DNA of 55,778 nt from a virus: IMG/VR virus record IMGVR_UViG_3300032215_000092, positions 1 through 55,778 of that record, one strand, 5' to 3'. The position numbers and the translations under genes are program-made. Under the pieces are notes generated by a model. The model was given only the letters and a program-made list of their open reading frames with translations. It did no database searches and was not told the origin of the DNA. How positions within the stretch are numbered: position 1 is the stretch's first letter; every line of letters begins with the position of its first letter. Shown here in pieces: positions 44,916 to 52,513 of this stretch.

Positions 44916-45803
44916 TTATTCCTCGTCGTCCCAGCGGCTCATAACATCATCAGCCGTTTTGGGTTTCGGAGCTTCGGGCTTGGCGCGTTTGATAGGCGGT
45001 TTGATTGGAGGAGTAGCTTCCTCTTCCTCCTCTTCAACTTCAGGGGCGGGTGAGGCTTTCGGTTTCTCCTTCGGGGTTACGCCCGAAGTAGCGCCGTCAG
45101 TTTTGGCGGGGGTGAATGCAATTGCATTCTGTGCATCTTGCGTCTGCCCCTTGCCCTGCACGATCTCCCACTCCGACTCCTCCAAAGGACGCACTGCCTT
45201 GAAGAAAAGTTTAGGAGTAGCCGAGTCCGTATCGAACCGCATCTCGGTCACGACTGCGGTGATAGGAACCGAGTGTCCAGCCAGATAGCGCGTGTACGCT
45301 TCCAGCGGGAGCTTGCCACCTTCAGGCTTGCCGAACAGCGACGTGGCTGGGATAACAAGCTGATATACATCACCTTCGATATCGTTTGCCAACACCACTG
45401 CCAGACGGTGCGAGAACCGGCAAGCGCGTGACGTACCCTGCCCACTACCTGCGATATTCTGCGGACAGTTTGCACAGGTCTTTGCCTGAGGTTTTTCAGA
45501 CTCGGCGTCTGGCTTGACCCCATCGTTGCTGAAACATGCGGGAAGAACTTTCTCCCCTTCCTCATAGACCCCAGCGTAGAACGTGCGGCTATGTGAAGGC
45601 GCGGCGGCGGCAATCACCACCTGCATGAAGCGATCATCAGACTTGGCAATCTCTTGCCCACCAACGATCATACGAAACACCGACCCACGGATCGAAATCC
45701 GCTTAGCCTGTGAGCCACCCATGAGGGCTTTCGTGGTGCTATCCATCTGCATAGAACGCAGGTAGGATGGCAGGTTTCCCTTGAATAGAGCTAGTTCGCT
45801 CAT
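44916..45803 (-). CDS. Probable ssDNA-binding protein (295 aa)
   Basis: The core (residues 1-215) has beta stretches 'KRISIRGSVFRMIVGGQEIA' and 'RFMQVVIAAAAPSHSRTFYA', and a Cys set 'ACFSNDG...CANCPQN...SRACRF' that could bind zinc as in T4 gp32. A Pro/Lys/Glu-rich linker leads to a short acidic end 'DDVMSRWDDEE', the usual partner-binding tail of SSB proteins. I recall homologues next to polymerase and helicase genes in many aquatic phages. DNA binding is inferred, not established. ATGA overlap with the gene upstream. Confidence 0.68.
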   Translation of the reverse strand: MSELALFKGNLPSYLRSMQMDSTTKALMGGSQAKRISIRGSVFRMIVGGQEIAKSDDRFMQVVIAAAAPSHSRTFYAGVYEEGEKVLPACFSNDGVKPDAESEKPQAKTCANCPQNIAGSGQGTSRACRFSHRLAVVLANDIEGDVYQLVIPATSLFGKPEGGKLPLEAYTRYLAGHSVPITAVVTEMRFDTDSATPKLFFKAVRPLEESEWEIVQGKGQTQDAQNAIAFTPAKTDGATSGVTPKEKPKASPAPEVEEEEEEATPPIKPPIKRAKPEAPKPKTADDVMSRWDDEE

Positions 45804-46189
45804 TTTGATGCTCTCCTGACAGTAATGTCATAGCGGTTATCGACGTTCAGACCCTTGGGCATCAGATTGGGATTCTCTTGGAGAAACTCTTTCATGTTGC
45901 CCTGATGAATGCGCTTTTCCAGAAGGCCAAGCTCACCCGAATTTGCGACTAGCTCGTACATCGCGTCCCAGTCCGAAGTCCAGTAGCGAGTCCTAACCGT
46001 TCGCATCACCGTGCCGCCACTCGTTTTCAAAGTGTCTGCGCCGGTATCCTTGCAGATCTCTAGAAGCTGGTGGGAGATGACCTCCAACTGCTCCGCAAGC
46101 TCTGCGTCTTCCTCTTCAAATTTGCTCTTTAGAGCGTTACGGGCGTCGCGTATCTTGACGTACACCCTTGCTAACTTGTCTGCTGACAT
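45800..46189 (-). CDS. Conserved phage replication-cluster protein (129 aa)
   Basis: A helical N-terminal half ('KLARVYVKIRDARNALKSKF') is followed by 'MRTVRTRYWTSDWDAMYELV' and 'EKRIHQGNMKEFLQENPNLM', ending 'VDNRYDITVRR'. I have seen this family paired with the protein encoded next, and the four-base overlap here supports joint work, but its activity is unknown to me. AGGAG lies upstream of the ATG. The gap 46190-46226 before it holds no gene. Confidence 0.75.
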   Translation of the reverse strand: MSADKLARVYVKIRDARNALKSKFEEEDAELAEQLEVISHQLLEICKDTGADTLKTSGGTVMRTVRTRYWTSDWDAMYELVANSGELGLLEKRIHQGNMKEFLQENPNLMPKGLNVDNRYDITVRRASK

Positions 46190-46226
46190 TTGTTTTCTCC
46201 TCTAGTGAGTTGACACTGTACACCGA

Positions 46227-47789
46227 CTATTTGGCAGTGTCAAGCACTTCTTCACGATAGAGACCAACTATTTTTGCGTGTACGTCCTCGCGCTCACGGA
46301 GCATCTTGTAGATCTTGCGCTCGACCGAGCTTCCAACAATGTGGATGACGGTCACGGGGTGCTTCTGCCCAGCCCTATGCACCCGAGCGTTCGCTTGTAG
46401 GTATGTCTCTAAGGACATCGTGGGTCCGTACCACACCACCGTATCAGCGGCAGTAAGTGTTACCCCATGCGCGGCGGCTTGGGGTTGGATGATCAGAACC
46501 TTGGGGTCTGGCGTGGTCTGAAAGGTCTTAAATATGTCAGTCCTCTTCCCTGCCGACACCGCGCCTGATATAACTTCCGAGGTAAACCCGTCTTTGGAAA
46601 GGTGCTCTTGGACTAGCTCAATAGCGTTCTTGAAGGGGACGAACACCAACACCTTGTTGCTTGTCTCTGTAATAATTTCAGACAACACGTTCAGCCGCGA
46701 CGATGCGTCGAAGTTCACGCTTTCTCTTGAGTCTGTGTACACCGTGCCACACGCCATCTGGAGTAGCTTGTTCATAAGAACTGCGGCGTTGACTGCACTA
46801 ATCTCCTCGTCAGCAGCGGAGACCATGTTGTGGACCAGCATACTTTTGTAGTACGCCTGTTGTGTCTTGGTCATCGGTACGTCTCGGTCAACGTACGTCA
46901 TATCGGGCAGGTCTAGGCAGTCGGCTTTCAAGAATCGGATCGCTGGCTGCAACACCCTGTGCACAATATCTTTAGCGTTGTCCCTTGGCAGGTAGCGGTA
47001 CTGCGTCAGGCGGTACATCACCATATCGCGGAACACCCCTGCAAACTTAGGCACGTTGGTTGGGTTGACCAGACGGGCTAGACCGAATGCGTCCACGGGA
47101 GATTGCGCGGCGGGTGTGCCTGTGAGCATCCACAACCAGCGGTTCTGATTGACCAGCCGGTTCATAGCCTTCCAACGCTTGGTGGTTGCAGTCTTGTATG
47201 CGGACGCCTCGTCGATGACGATCAGATCAAACTCAGCCGCATCAATTTCTTTCTCGACGATCTCGATACCGTCGTAGTTGATGATGACGAACTCAGCGCC
47301 ACCGTCTATAATCTTCCTGCGTTTTTCTGGAGAGCCATGCGCCACGTCCACCGTGCGGTGCATAGCAAACTTAAAGAGGTCCGACTGCCATGCCGATTGC
47401 ATGATGGACAGGGGGCATACCACCAAGACCCTACGCAGGAAGCCTAGTGACATGAGGTAGTCAGCCGCCCAGATTACGCTACCCGTTTTGCCCGTGCCCT
47501 GCTCGTTGAAGCAGAAGGCACGCTTGTGCATGGTCAGGAACGCGGCGGTTTCTTTTTGGTGGGCGAAGGGCCTGTACACTCCCGGCCACTTGTAGTCCCG
47601 TTCGATGGGACTAGGTACGTTCTTTATCTTTAAGATCTTTAGCGCATGTATCTCAGGTATGCCCCACGGCACTAGCACCTGCGATATACCGTCTACTTCG
47701 TTTACTAGCTTACTTGTTTTTATTGCATCTAGAACTCTATCGGGCCTATTGAGATTAAGTAGTAGGCCCTTCCCCTCTAGTATTTCCAT
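46227..47789 (-). CDS. SNF2/SF2-type DNA helicase (520 aa)
   Basis: Helicase motifs in order: 'RPFAHQKE' (Q-like, near 73-80), Walker A 'NEQGTGKTGS' with Lys101, 'VLVVCPLSIMQSAW' (Ia), motif II 'IVIDEAS' with Asp193-Glu194, 'MLTGTPAAQSP' (III), 'NKVLVFVPFKNAIELV' (IV), and 'YLQANARVHRAGQ' (VI). The Q-R-A-H-R-x-G-Q ending is typical of SNF2-like and phage recombination helicases. It probably remodels replication forks or recombination intermediates together with the Cas4-like nuclease encoded upstream. Confidence 0.9.
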   Translation of the reverse strand: MEILEGKGLLLNLNRPDRVLDAIKTSKLVNEVDGISQVLVPWGIPEIHALKILKIKNVPSPIERDYKWPGVYRPFAHQKETAAFLTMHKRAFCFNEQGTGKTGSVIWAADYLMSLGFLRRVLVVCPLSIMQSAWQSDLFKFAMHRTVDVAHGSPEKRRKIIDGGAEFVIINYDGIEIVEKEIDAAEFDLIVIDEASAYKTATTKRWKAMNRLVNQNRWLWMLTGTPAAQSPVDAFGLARLVNPTNVPKFAGVFRDMVMYRLTQYRYLPRDNAKDIVHRVLQPAIRFLKADCLDLPDMTYVDRDVPMTKTQQAYYKSMLVHNMVSAADEEISAVNAAVLMNKLLQMACGTVYTDSRESVNFDASSRLNVLSEIITETSNKVLVFVPFKNAIELVQEHLSKDGFTSEVISGAVSAGKRTDIFKTFQTTPDPKVLIIQPQAAAHGVTLTAADTVVWYGPTMSLETYLQANARVHRAGQKHPVTVIHIVGSSVERKIYKMLREREDVHAKIVGLYREEVLDTAK

Positions 47790-47795
47790 GCTCTC

Positions 47796-48062
47796 TCACT
47801 TGTTCTTCTTGACCGTGTGGTCAGAATTTCTTTGGAAGGATCGGTTGTCGCTTGGGCTCACTAAGCGTAGGTTACCCTTTGCATTAGTCCCTCCTTTAGA
47901 GAGGGGCTTGACATGATCAATGTCTTTTCCGGTTCTGTCAACCCCTTCCGCATCCATTTCGCGCCGTGCCCTAGCACGGGCGGCACGTGGGGCTTTCTCG
48001 TCACGCTTCTGCTCCATCTCCCACTCGTGTTTGTAGGGACGGGGCTTCTTGGTGTAGGGCAT
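47796..48062 (-). CDS. HNH endonuclease (88 aa)
   Basis: The C-terminal motif 'KDIDHVKPLSKGGTNAKGN' followed by 'LRLVSPSDNRSF' is a compact HNH site: Asp-His (DH), Asn and a final Asn/Asp. The N-terminus is highly basic ('KKPRPYKHEWEMEQKRDEKA'). Small HNH proteins in phages can be packaging nucleases or selfish elements. Here it is inside the replication genes, which favours a DNA-processing or homing role. ATG 48062, one base after the upstream stop with GGAAG, is preferred over a start at 48143. Confidence 0.85.
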   Translation of the reverse strand: MPYTKKPRPYKHEWEMEQKRDEKAPRAARARARREMDAEGVDRTGKDIDHVKPLSKGGTNAKGNLRLVSPSDNRSFQRNSDHTVKKNK

Positions 48063-48063
48063 T

Positions 48064-48744
48064 TTAGTTTCTTCCGTTGTGTGGGCAGATCGCCACTGGG
48101 CAATATTTATGGCAGGTGAAGTTAGGCTTGGGGTTCCACACATCGTTAGCGTAGGCTTCCTTTAGTGGGACGTAGCTATCCCGAGTCTCCTGCATAAGCC
48201 GAGCCACGGAAGATTCTCTATGGTACTTGCGTTTCACCAACTCGTTGGCTACTACGAAGATCAGCGCGGCCTTGATGACCCTGACGCCGGGGAAGTGTGC
48301 GAACGTAGCTAGAGCAAGCAAGTCTAACTGTACGGTGTCCGCGTAGCGGGAAGTCTTTCCCGTCTTGTAGTCAATTACTCTGGAGAGTTCTCCGTTGACT
48401 ACGATCAAATCTGCTATGCCCCGCCACCACACTTCGGGGTCATGGAATGTGCAGGGCGTGCCGTCTTCACGCAACCCCATCTTATACTCTGCGTGCTTGT
48501 CACCCTCGTACGCATCAATATTGTTCATGTACCCCTCCATGTATTTATACTGGGGAGGGATAGGTTTTTTCTTAGTGATGTAGTCTTCGGCGGCTTTGTG
48601 TACGGCACTGCCGTATAGCAACGCTTCAGTCTCTTTGTCCTTGAAGTCCTTCTGAACCTTCAGGTGGTAATACTTTTTGGGGCACTGCTTGAATAGCGAC
48701 ATCCCGCTGTATGACCACGAGATGGGTTTCTCAAGAATCTGCAT
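48064..48744 (-). CDS. Cas4/RecB-like PD-(D/E)XK exonuclease
   Basis: The active-site set is complete: 'GSAVHKA' (His49), 'WRGIADLIV' (Asp112) and 'VIDYKTGKTS' (Asp125, Lys127), followed by 'TVQLDLLAL' (the QhxxY-type region). Cys21 plus Cys211, Cys215 and Cys220 (TCHKYCPVAICPH) match the four-Cys iron-sulfur pattern of Cas4, AddB and Dna2 nucleases. It likely acts as an exonuclease in recombination-dependent replication. No Cas1 or CRISPR array is present, so it is not an adaptation gene here. It overlaps the polymerase end by 14 bases. Confidence 0.88.
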   Translation of the reverse strand: MQILEKPISWSYSGMSLFKQCPKKYYHLKVQKDFKDKETEALLYGSAVHKAAEDYITKKKPIPPQYKYMEGYMNNIDAYEGDKHAEYKMGLREDGTPCTFHDPEVWWRGIADLIVVNGELSRVIDYKTGKTSRYADTVQLDLLALATFAHFPGVRVIKAALIFVVANELVKRKYHRESSVARLMQETRDSYVPLKEAYANDVWNPKPNFTCHKYCPVAICPHNGRN

Positions 48745-50566
48745 AAGTTGGGCCGCATCCTATTTCGCAATCTACGGGTAATCCATTAGCCCACTTAGGA
48801 ACCCAGCGCATACATTCCTGAACATACGCCATCGCCTCGATAGACTCCTGCTCTGGAACAATTATAGACACTGCATCATGTACTGTCAAGGCCGGACGGT
48901 ACTTCTTAGCGATCCTCAGCATTTGCTCACCCACAATGATCCGGGCAAGGGCTTGAACCACGTTCTCCACCAGCTTACCACCGTAGAGTTTCACGTTCTT
49001 CTCACGCAACGTGCTGTACATCCAGCCATCGTAAGGACTGGATCTGAGGTCGTCGTACTCAATCTTCATGGTGTTGGGCAGGATGACGTACTTGTTCCCT
49101 ACCTCCAGCAAGTCGCCCCTACCGAACGTCCAGCCCGTGGAGGTAGCCATATAATGTATGGCTCTGTCAGCAACTCTCCACAGATTCACAATCTTGGGAT
49201 TGACGCCCCGGTACACTTGAATAATGCGCTCGGCCTCGGCCATGGTGATCTTTGTCTCTTGTTTGAGAGACAACATGTGATGAAACTTGTCGTGCCCCAT
49301 GCCGTACCCGCACCCGAGGATCACGGTCTTACCAAAAAATCTTTGCTCCTTGGTGATTTTGGTGACCGGTGTTTGGTAGATCTTAGATGCCATGATCTTG
49401 TAGACATCCTCGCCGTTAGCGAAGGAGGTCACCAAGTCATTCTGATTAGCCAGCCACGCGAGGGTCCGCGCCTCGATCTGCGAGGAGTCGCACGAGATGA
49501 TGACGTGCCCTGCCGGTGCGCGGAGAGACTTCTTTAGGGCGGAAGCGTTACCCCTACTAGGTAGGTTCTGCATATTAAGTTTGTCAGACCCACCCCATCT
49601 GCCGGTGTGAGCTGCGTAGTATTTAAGAGGGACTGGCAGTAGGCCCCGCTTGCCTATGCCAATGAACCGCTCGGTGCGAGACTCCTCGATAGTCGTCTTG
49701 ACCCCAAGCCGCGCAGCCACCACCGCTTGCACCCGCAGGTCAGGATGCTCAAGAAGATCCTGCAAACCTTGGTCTGTCTTGGCAAAGGCGTAGGTCACCT
49801 TGCCGGTAGTGGGGGATATTTTGGTAGGCGGCACAATACCAAGTAGGCACAGTATCTGTGCAAACTTCGGGTTGCTCATCACGTCCTCAAGGTTTATGTC
49901 GGCGTCCTTGAGTAGCTTCGCCTTGTTCTCCCGCACTTTGATGAGGTGGTCTTCCAGCAACGGCACGTCCACCTCAAGAGTCGGCTCGGTAAACATACGG
50001 ATCGTGAGGTCGATCAGCTTGAGTTCTTTTAGAGGGAACTCCTCAAACGTAAAGTCCTCGTTGGCACGGAAGGTGTACATCCGTGTATATAACCCAGCGG
50101 TAAGATCCACATCGTTTCGGCAGTACGACATGTACCGCTCCATCTCCATATGTGTAAAACTTTTACGTGTTTTACCCAATGCGTTAATTACCTCGTCCCC
50201 TTTTGTACCTATCTTGAACCACGTGGCTAGGTGAGCTAGTCCGACCCTGCACCGCGTCCCCAATAACGCTTGAGCCATCGACATAGTGTCAGCCCAAGCC
50301 TTCGGGTAAATCTCAAAGTGCCACGCCATAATTGCCGCATCAAAAAGCGCATTGTGAGCACAGGCGAGGGAATTCCCCCAATCGAACTGTTGTAGCCAAT
50401 CCTTCGTCTCGGCACGCGTACCAGAGAAGCTCTGCGTTTCCTCATCGTCCACTTTAACCGCCACGCCGATGACTTCAAACCTTGGGTCACGTATGTACTC
50501 CTCAGTAGACATTTTGGAGAGACTGAAGTCTCGGTCGTAGTAGGTTTCAAAATCTATTGTTATCAA
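48731..50566 (-). CDS. DNA polymerase, family A with 3'-5' exonuclease
   Basis: The exonuclease has Asp5/Glu7 ('ITIDFETYYD'), Asp76 ('HNALFDAA') and 'YCRND' (Asp152). Polymerase motif A is 'CDSSQIEART' (Asp360), motif B 'RFFGKTVILGCGYGMG', and motif C 'LTVHDAVSII' with Asp564. Two residues stand out: Leu417 at the position of E. coli Pol I Phe762, and Ala565 in place of Glu in the HDE motif. The start is TTG 50566 (TTGA overlap with the upstream stop, AGGGAG before it). A longer ATG form would overlap the upstream gene by 67 bases. It is the replicative enzyme with the AEP primase-helicase. Confidence 0.93.
   Translation of the reverse strand: MITIDFETYYDRDFSLSKMSTEEYIRDPRFEVIGVAVKVDDEETQSFSGTRAETKDWLQQFDWGNSLACAHNALFDAAIMAWHFEIYPKAWADTMSMAQALLGTRCRVGLAHLATWFKIGTKGDEVINALGKTRKSFTHMEMERYMSYCRNDVDLTAGLYTRMYTFRANEDFTFEEFPLKELKLIDLTIRMFTEPTLEVDVPLLEDHLIKVRENKAKLLKDADINLEDVMSNPKFAQILCLLGIVPPTKISPTTGKVTYAFAKTDQGLQDLLEHPDLRVQAVVAARLGVKTTIEESRTERFIGIGKRGLLPVPLKYYAAHTGRWGGSDKLNMQNLPSRGNASALKKSLRAPAGHVIISCDSSQIEARTLAWLANQNDLVTSFANGEDVYKIMASKIYQTPVTKITKEQRFFGKTVILGCGYGMGHDKFHHMLSLKQETKITMAEAERIIQVYRGVNPKIVNLWRVADRAIHYMATSTGWTFGRGDLLEVGNKYVILPNTMKIEYDDLRSSPYDGWMYSTLREKNVKLYGGKLVENVVQALARIIVGEQMLRIAKKYRPALTVHDAVSIIVPEQESIEAMAYVQECMRWVPKWANGLPVDCEIGCGPTYADS
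50154..50166. promoter_or_regulatory. Palindrome GTAAAA-C-TTTTAC, site 2
   Basis: A perfect 6+1+6 copy of the recurring element inside the DNA polymerase exonuclease region, where it encodes Arg-Lys-Ser-Phe-Thr on the leftward strand. Function as a binding site is inferred from recurrence only. Confidence 0.6.
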
Positions 50567-50826
50567 GTGTTCTTCTCCCTGAGTTTGGCTTCGATTGCTT
50601 TGGCGTAATCCTCTTCCCATCCAACGCAACTATTAAATCCAATTACTTTGCTAGTAATTGCACTTAACTCCTCATCCGTCAGCCCGACCCACTCGCGTTT
50701 TTGTTCTTTTAACGCAATGTTTTTCTTCATCAACAAGTTAATTGTTTCAATCTGCGAATGCATTGATGCGTGGCACCTCTCCACTTCATATCGCAGGAAG
50801 TCAACTTCGTGTGTGTATTGGTTCAT
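50563..50826 (-). CDS. Small protein with WVGLT-EE and AKLREKNT modules (87 aa)
   Basis: A helical first half ('VDFLRYEVERCHASMHSQIE') leads to 'EWVGLTDEELSAITSKVIGF', 'CVGWEEDYAKAIEA' and a final 'KLREKNT'. The last half repeats the plan of the gene upstream (PWVGLTKEEAKEI, ALEARLKEKNT). I recall this WVGLT-EE and KLKEKN pairing in many small phage proteins. Function unknown. It ends over the TTG start of the polymerase, so it may influence polymerase translation. Confidence 0.75.
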   Translation of the reverse strand: MNQYTHEVDFLRYEVERCHASMHSQIETINLLMKKNIALKEQKREWVGLTDEELSAITSKVIGFNSCVGWEEDYAKAIEAKLREKNT

Positions 50827-51059
50827 GTGTTCTTCTCCTTCAGCCTCGCCTCAAGCGCGGCTATCATGTCTATGACATACGGTCGATTCGCAAGGCTGAT
50901 TTCTTTAGCCTCTTCTTTAGTTAGTCCAACCCACGGTTTCTTTACATGCGCGGCGACAAGGGCCGCAAAGCTATCAAGATATGGGTCAAACCAATTTAAG
51001 TCCCACGATCCGGGAATTTCCGCCTCCCGCGCCATGCGGATGATGTCTTCTTTGTTCAT
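50823..51059 (-). CDS. Small protein, paralogue of its neighbour (78 aa)
   Basis: Starts 'MNKEDIIRMAREAEIPGSWD', continues with 'FAALVAAHVKKPWVGLTKEE' and ends 'ALEARLKEKNT'. The start 'EDIIRMAREA' is another block seen in small unknown phage proteins. The C-terminal half is shared with the next gene, pointing to module shuffling or duplication. It is ATGA-coupled to both neighbours. No enzymatic motif seen. Confidence 0.75.
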   Translation of the reverse strand: MNKEDIIRMAREAEIPGSWDLNWFDPYLDSFAALVAAHVKKPWVGLTKEEAKEISLANRPYVIDMIAALEARLKEKNT

Positions 51060-51202
51060 ATTAGTGCGTCCGGTACGTTAGATATATCCAGCTTTGGTTT
51101 GCGCTGGCGTTTAATTTTCTCAACCACGTGCGGGTATGGCGGGGGATGCCATACCCACCGGATTACCTTGCCTTCATCGTCAAGGATTCCGTATCTCTTC
51201 AT
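51056..51202 (-). CDS. Short conserved-looking protein (48 aa)
   Basis: A 48-codon gene fills the gap between the genes at 51180 and 51059. It starts 22 bases inside the end of the upstream gene and ends with an ATGA overlap onto the next start. The product 'MKRYGILDDEGKVIRWVWHP' continues with a Pro-rich turn and a basic 'EKIKRQRKPKLDIS'. The alternation of charged and aromatic residues looks like a small folded beta unit. The ribosome site is weak, so coupling by re-initiation is likely. I recall similar short phage proteins, function unknown. Confidence 0.7.
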   Translation of the reverse strand: MKRYGILDDEGKVIRWVWHPPPYPHVVEKIKRQRKPKLDISNVPDALI

Positions 51203-51542
51203 TCGGATCTACCATAGCTTCAAAAAGCGCCGACTGCACGTTGTATGATAAATCTTCTAGCTGATCATGGCGTAGAACTTCAAACTCCACGTTGCCCCTA
51301 GTTCTTAGACACATTTCATTCTCAGCATCGGCCCATACTTTTTTCCAGCCTTCATTCCAATCGGTCATGTCGTACCAGCCAAGATAAGCCGACACTCCTT
51401 CATCCCTTCCAATCATGTAAAACCGAACCTTGCCGTTTTTGTTTGGTATTCCGTTCATGTGTTTTTCCCTTTCATCTAAACATTTCTGCCAAGTTTCGTT
51501 AACCCAATCCTTCATCTCAGCGCGAGATATTGGCTTGCTCAT
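51180..51542 (-). CDS. Hypothetical early protein (120 aa)
   Basis: Start ATG 51542 overlaps the upstream stop (ATGA). It begins 'MSKPISRAEMKDWVNETWQK' and contains 'VRFYMIGRDEGVSAYLGWYD' and 'MCLRTRGNVEFEVLRHDQLE'. Mixed alpha/beta, acidic. No known family. It belongs to the run of small early proteins that often take over host functions in phages, but nothing specific is visible. Confidence 0.7.
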   Translation of the reverse strand: MSKPISRAEMKDWVNETWQKCLDEREKHMNGIPNKNGKVRFYMIGRDEGVSAYLGWYDMTDWNEGWKKVWADAENEMCLRTRGNVEFEVLRHDQLEDLSYNVQSALFEAMVDPNEEIRNP

Positions 51543-51769
51543 GTGTCCACCCACGTTCCGTCAAGCCACTCATCAAGCATTGTGTGAAGCTTCGCTCGTT
51601 GCCGTTCTCCAACCGTCCGACCATCGTCGGTTACAAGGTCACTCGCAACAAATTGTTTAATGTCACCTTGCCCAGAGAATGCAATGTAATTGTCTGTTGT
51701 CTTAATGATAAGTGAACCAATGGGTTTTGATGCACCGTTCACCAATGCGACGCTTTTTTCTTTATTCAC
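51539..51769 (-). CDS. Hypothetical early protein (76 aa)
   Basis: GTG 51769 overlaps the previous stop as GTGA, the same coupling used by its neighbours. GTG 51772 is an alternative. The sequence has a beta-rich 'SLIIKTTDNYIAFSGQGDIK' and a helical end 'RAKLHTMLDEWLDGTW'. No domain recognised. Confidence 0.68.
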   Translation of the reverse strand: MNKEKSVALVNGASKPIGSLIIKTTDNYIAFSGQGDIKQFVASDLVTDDGRTVGERQRAKLHTMLDEWLDGTWVDT

Positions 51770-51993
51770 CACCCAGCCTCCTTCTGCACTTCTCTAAGTT
51801 TCTGCTTGTAGTGCAAGCATTTGCCCGCGTCGTTAGAATCTTTTAGTCCTTGACGCATGGCGTACTTAATGATGTTGCCTTTTAGGAACCCTATAAATTC
51901 CTCGGTACTCAGCACGGTTTCTATAACATCCCATGGCGGGATGCCCATCTCTTTGTAGTGATCACCATCAATTTGAAAATCATCTGCTTTCAT
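51766..51993 (-). CDS. DUF3310-family protein (75 aa)
   Basis: The product shows the family pattern nearly end to end: 'QIDGDHYKEMGIPPWDVIET', then 'GFLKGNIIKYAMRQGLKDSN' and 'DAGKCLHYKQKL'. DUF3310 proteins occur widely in phages, often near nucleotide or DNA metabolism genes, with no firmly known activity. ATG 51993 overlaps the upstream stop by four bases. Complete length for the family. Confidence 0.9.
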   Translation of the reverse strand: MKADDFQIDGDHYKEMGIPPWDVIETVLSTEEFIGFLKGNIIKYAMRQGLKDSNDAGKCLHYKQKLREVQKEAGW

Positions 51994-52235
51994 TTTTTAT
52001 CCCTAGACATCTGACCAGCCAAAAACGCTGCTTTGTATGCTCCGTCGTTGGTATTAGCCCGCAGCAATTGTTCTTTGAGGTACTTAATCTCAACCTGAGA
52101 TTGTCTATCTGCCGTATCCCACCCTGCCGTAAACGCATCATGCGCGTGTCCTTCCATCGGATGGTATCCACCCATCGGAATGTTCTGCCCGTGAGTTTCT
52201 GTCCACCATTTGCGCCACGCTTCACCTTTAGTCAC
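51990..52235 (-). CDS. Hypothetical early protein (81 aa)
   Basis: GTG start at 52235 with GAGGA upstream, overlapping the previous stop. It includes 'AWRKWWTETHGQNIPMGGYH', 'AHDAFTAGWDTADRQ' and a coil 'VEIKYLKEQLLRANTNDGAY'. The 'AFTAGW-A' pattern followed by a coiled coil is common among small uncharacterised phage proteins. Function unknown. Confidence 0.7.
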   Translation of the reverse strand: MTKGEAWRKWWTETHGQNIPMGGYHPMEGHAHDAFTAGWDTADRQSQVEIKYLKEQLLRANTNDGAYKAAFLAGQMSRDKK

Positions 52236-52513
52236 GATAATTTTCCTCGTATTAATTTAGTCCAAGACATTGCCCGTAAAGCTTTTACATCTTCAGCGGA
52301 TCGTCGCCCAACAAACTCACCCTGAACCGTTTTGAAAGTAGTTTGTGGGTAAGCGCACCTATTTTGCTCAGCCATCTTGTCCCTGTATTCAGGGGTACAG
52401 TCTTCGCAGTATGAGTGAGCCGGTGATGGGTGAGCCCCCCTCGCAGCTATGACCCATAATTTGAATTCTTTATAGTCGTTGAAACAGCGCGGCGTTTCAG
52501 GTTTTTCTTTCAT
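52232..52513 (-). CDS. Hypothetical Cys-containing early protein (93 aa)
   Basis: 'YCEDCTPEYRDKMAEQNRCA' contains a CxxC pair and a further Cys, a possible small zinc site. The N-terminal 'RCFNDYKEFKLWVIAARG' and C-terminal 'VKALRAMSWTKLIRG' are helical. The VKALR codons contain a near-perfect copy of the recurring palindrome. ATGA overlap with the gene upstream. No family known to me. Confidence 0.7.
   Translation of the reverse strand: MKEKPETPRCFNDYKEFKLWVIAARGAHPSPAHSYCEDCTPEYRDKMAEQNRCAYPQTTFKTVQGEFVGRRSAEDVKALRAMSWTKLIRGKLS
52276..52288. promoter_or_regulatory. Palindrome variant GTAAAG-C-TTTTAC, site 6
   Basis: One mismatch from the perfect element. On the leftward strand it reads GTAAAAGCTTTAC and encodes Val-Lys-Ala-Leu-Arg within the gene at 52232-52513. 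Confidence 0.5.

Noticed and set aside
48064-48744. CRISPR-Cas adaptation gene (Cas4)
   Set aside because: The Fe-S nuclease fold is Cas4-like, but there is no Cas1, Cas2 or repeat array. Phage recombination nucleases share the fold.
48878-49537. Rightward 219-codon frame opposite the DNA polymerase
   Set aside because: The polymerase motifs on the other strand are unambiguous. This frame is a shadow with no recognisable features.
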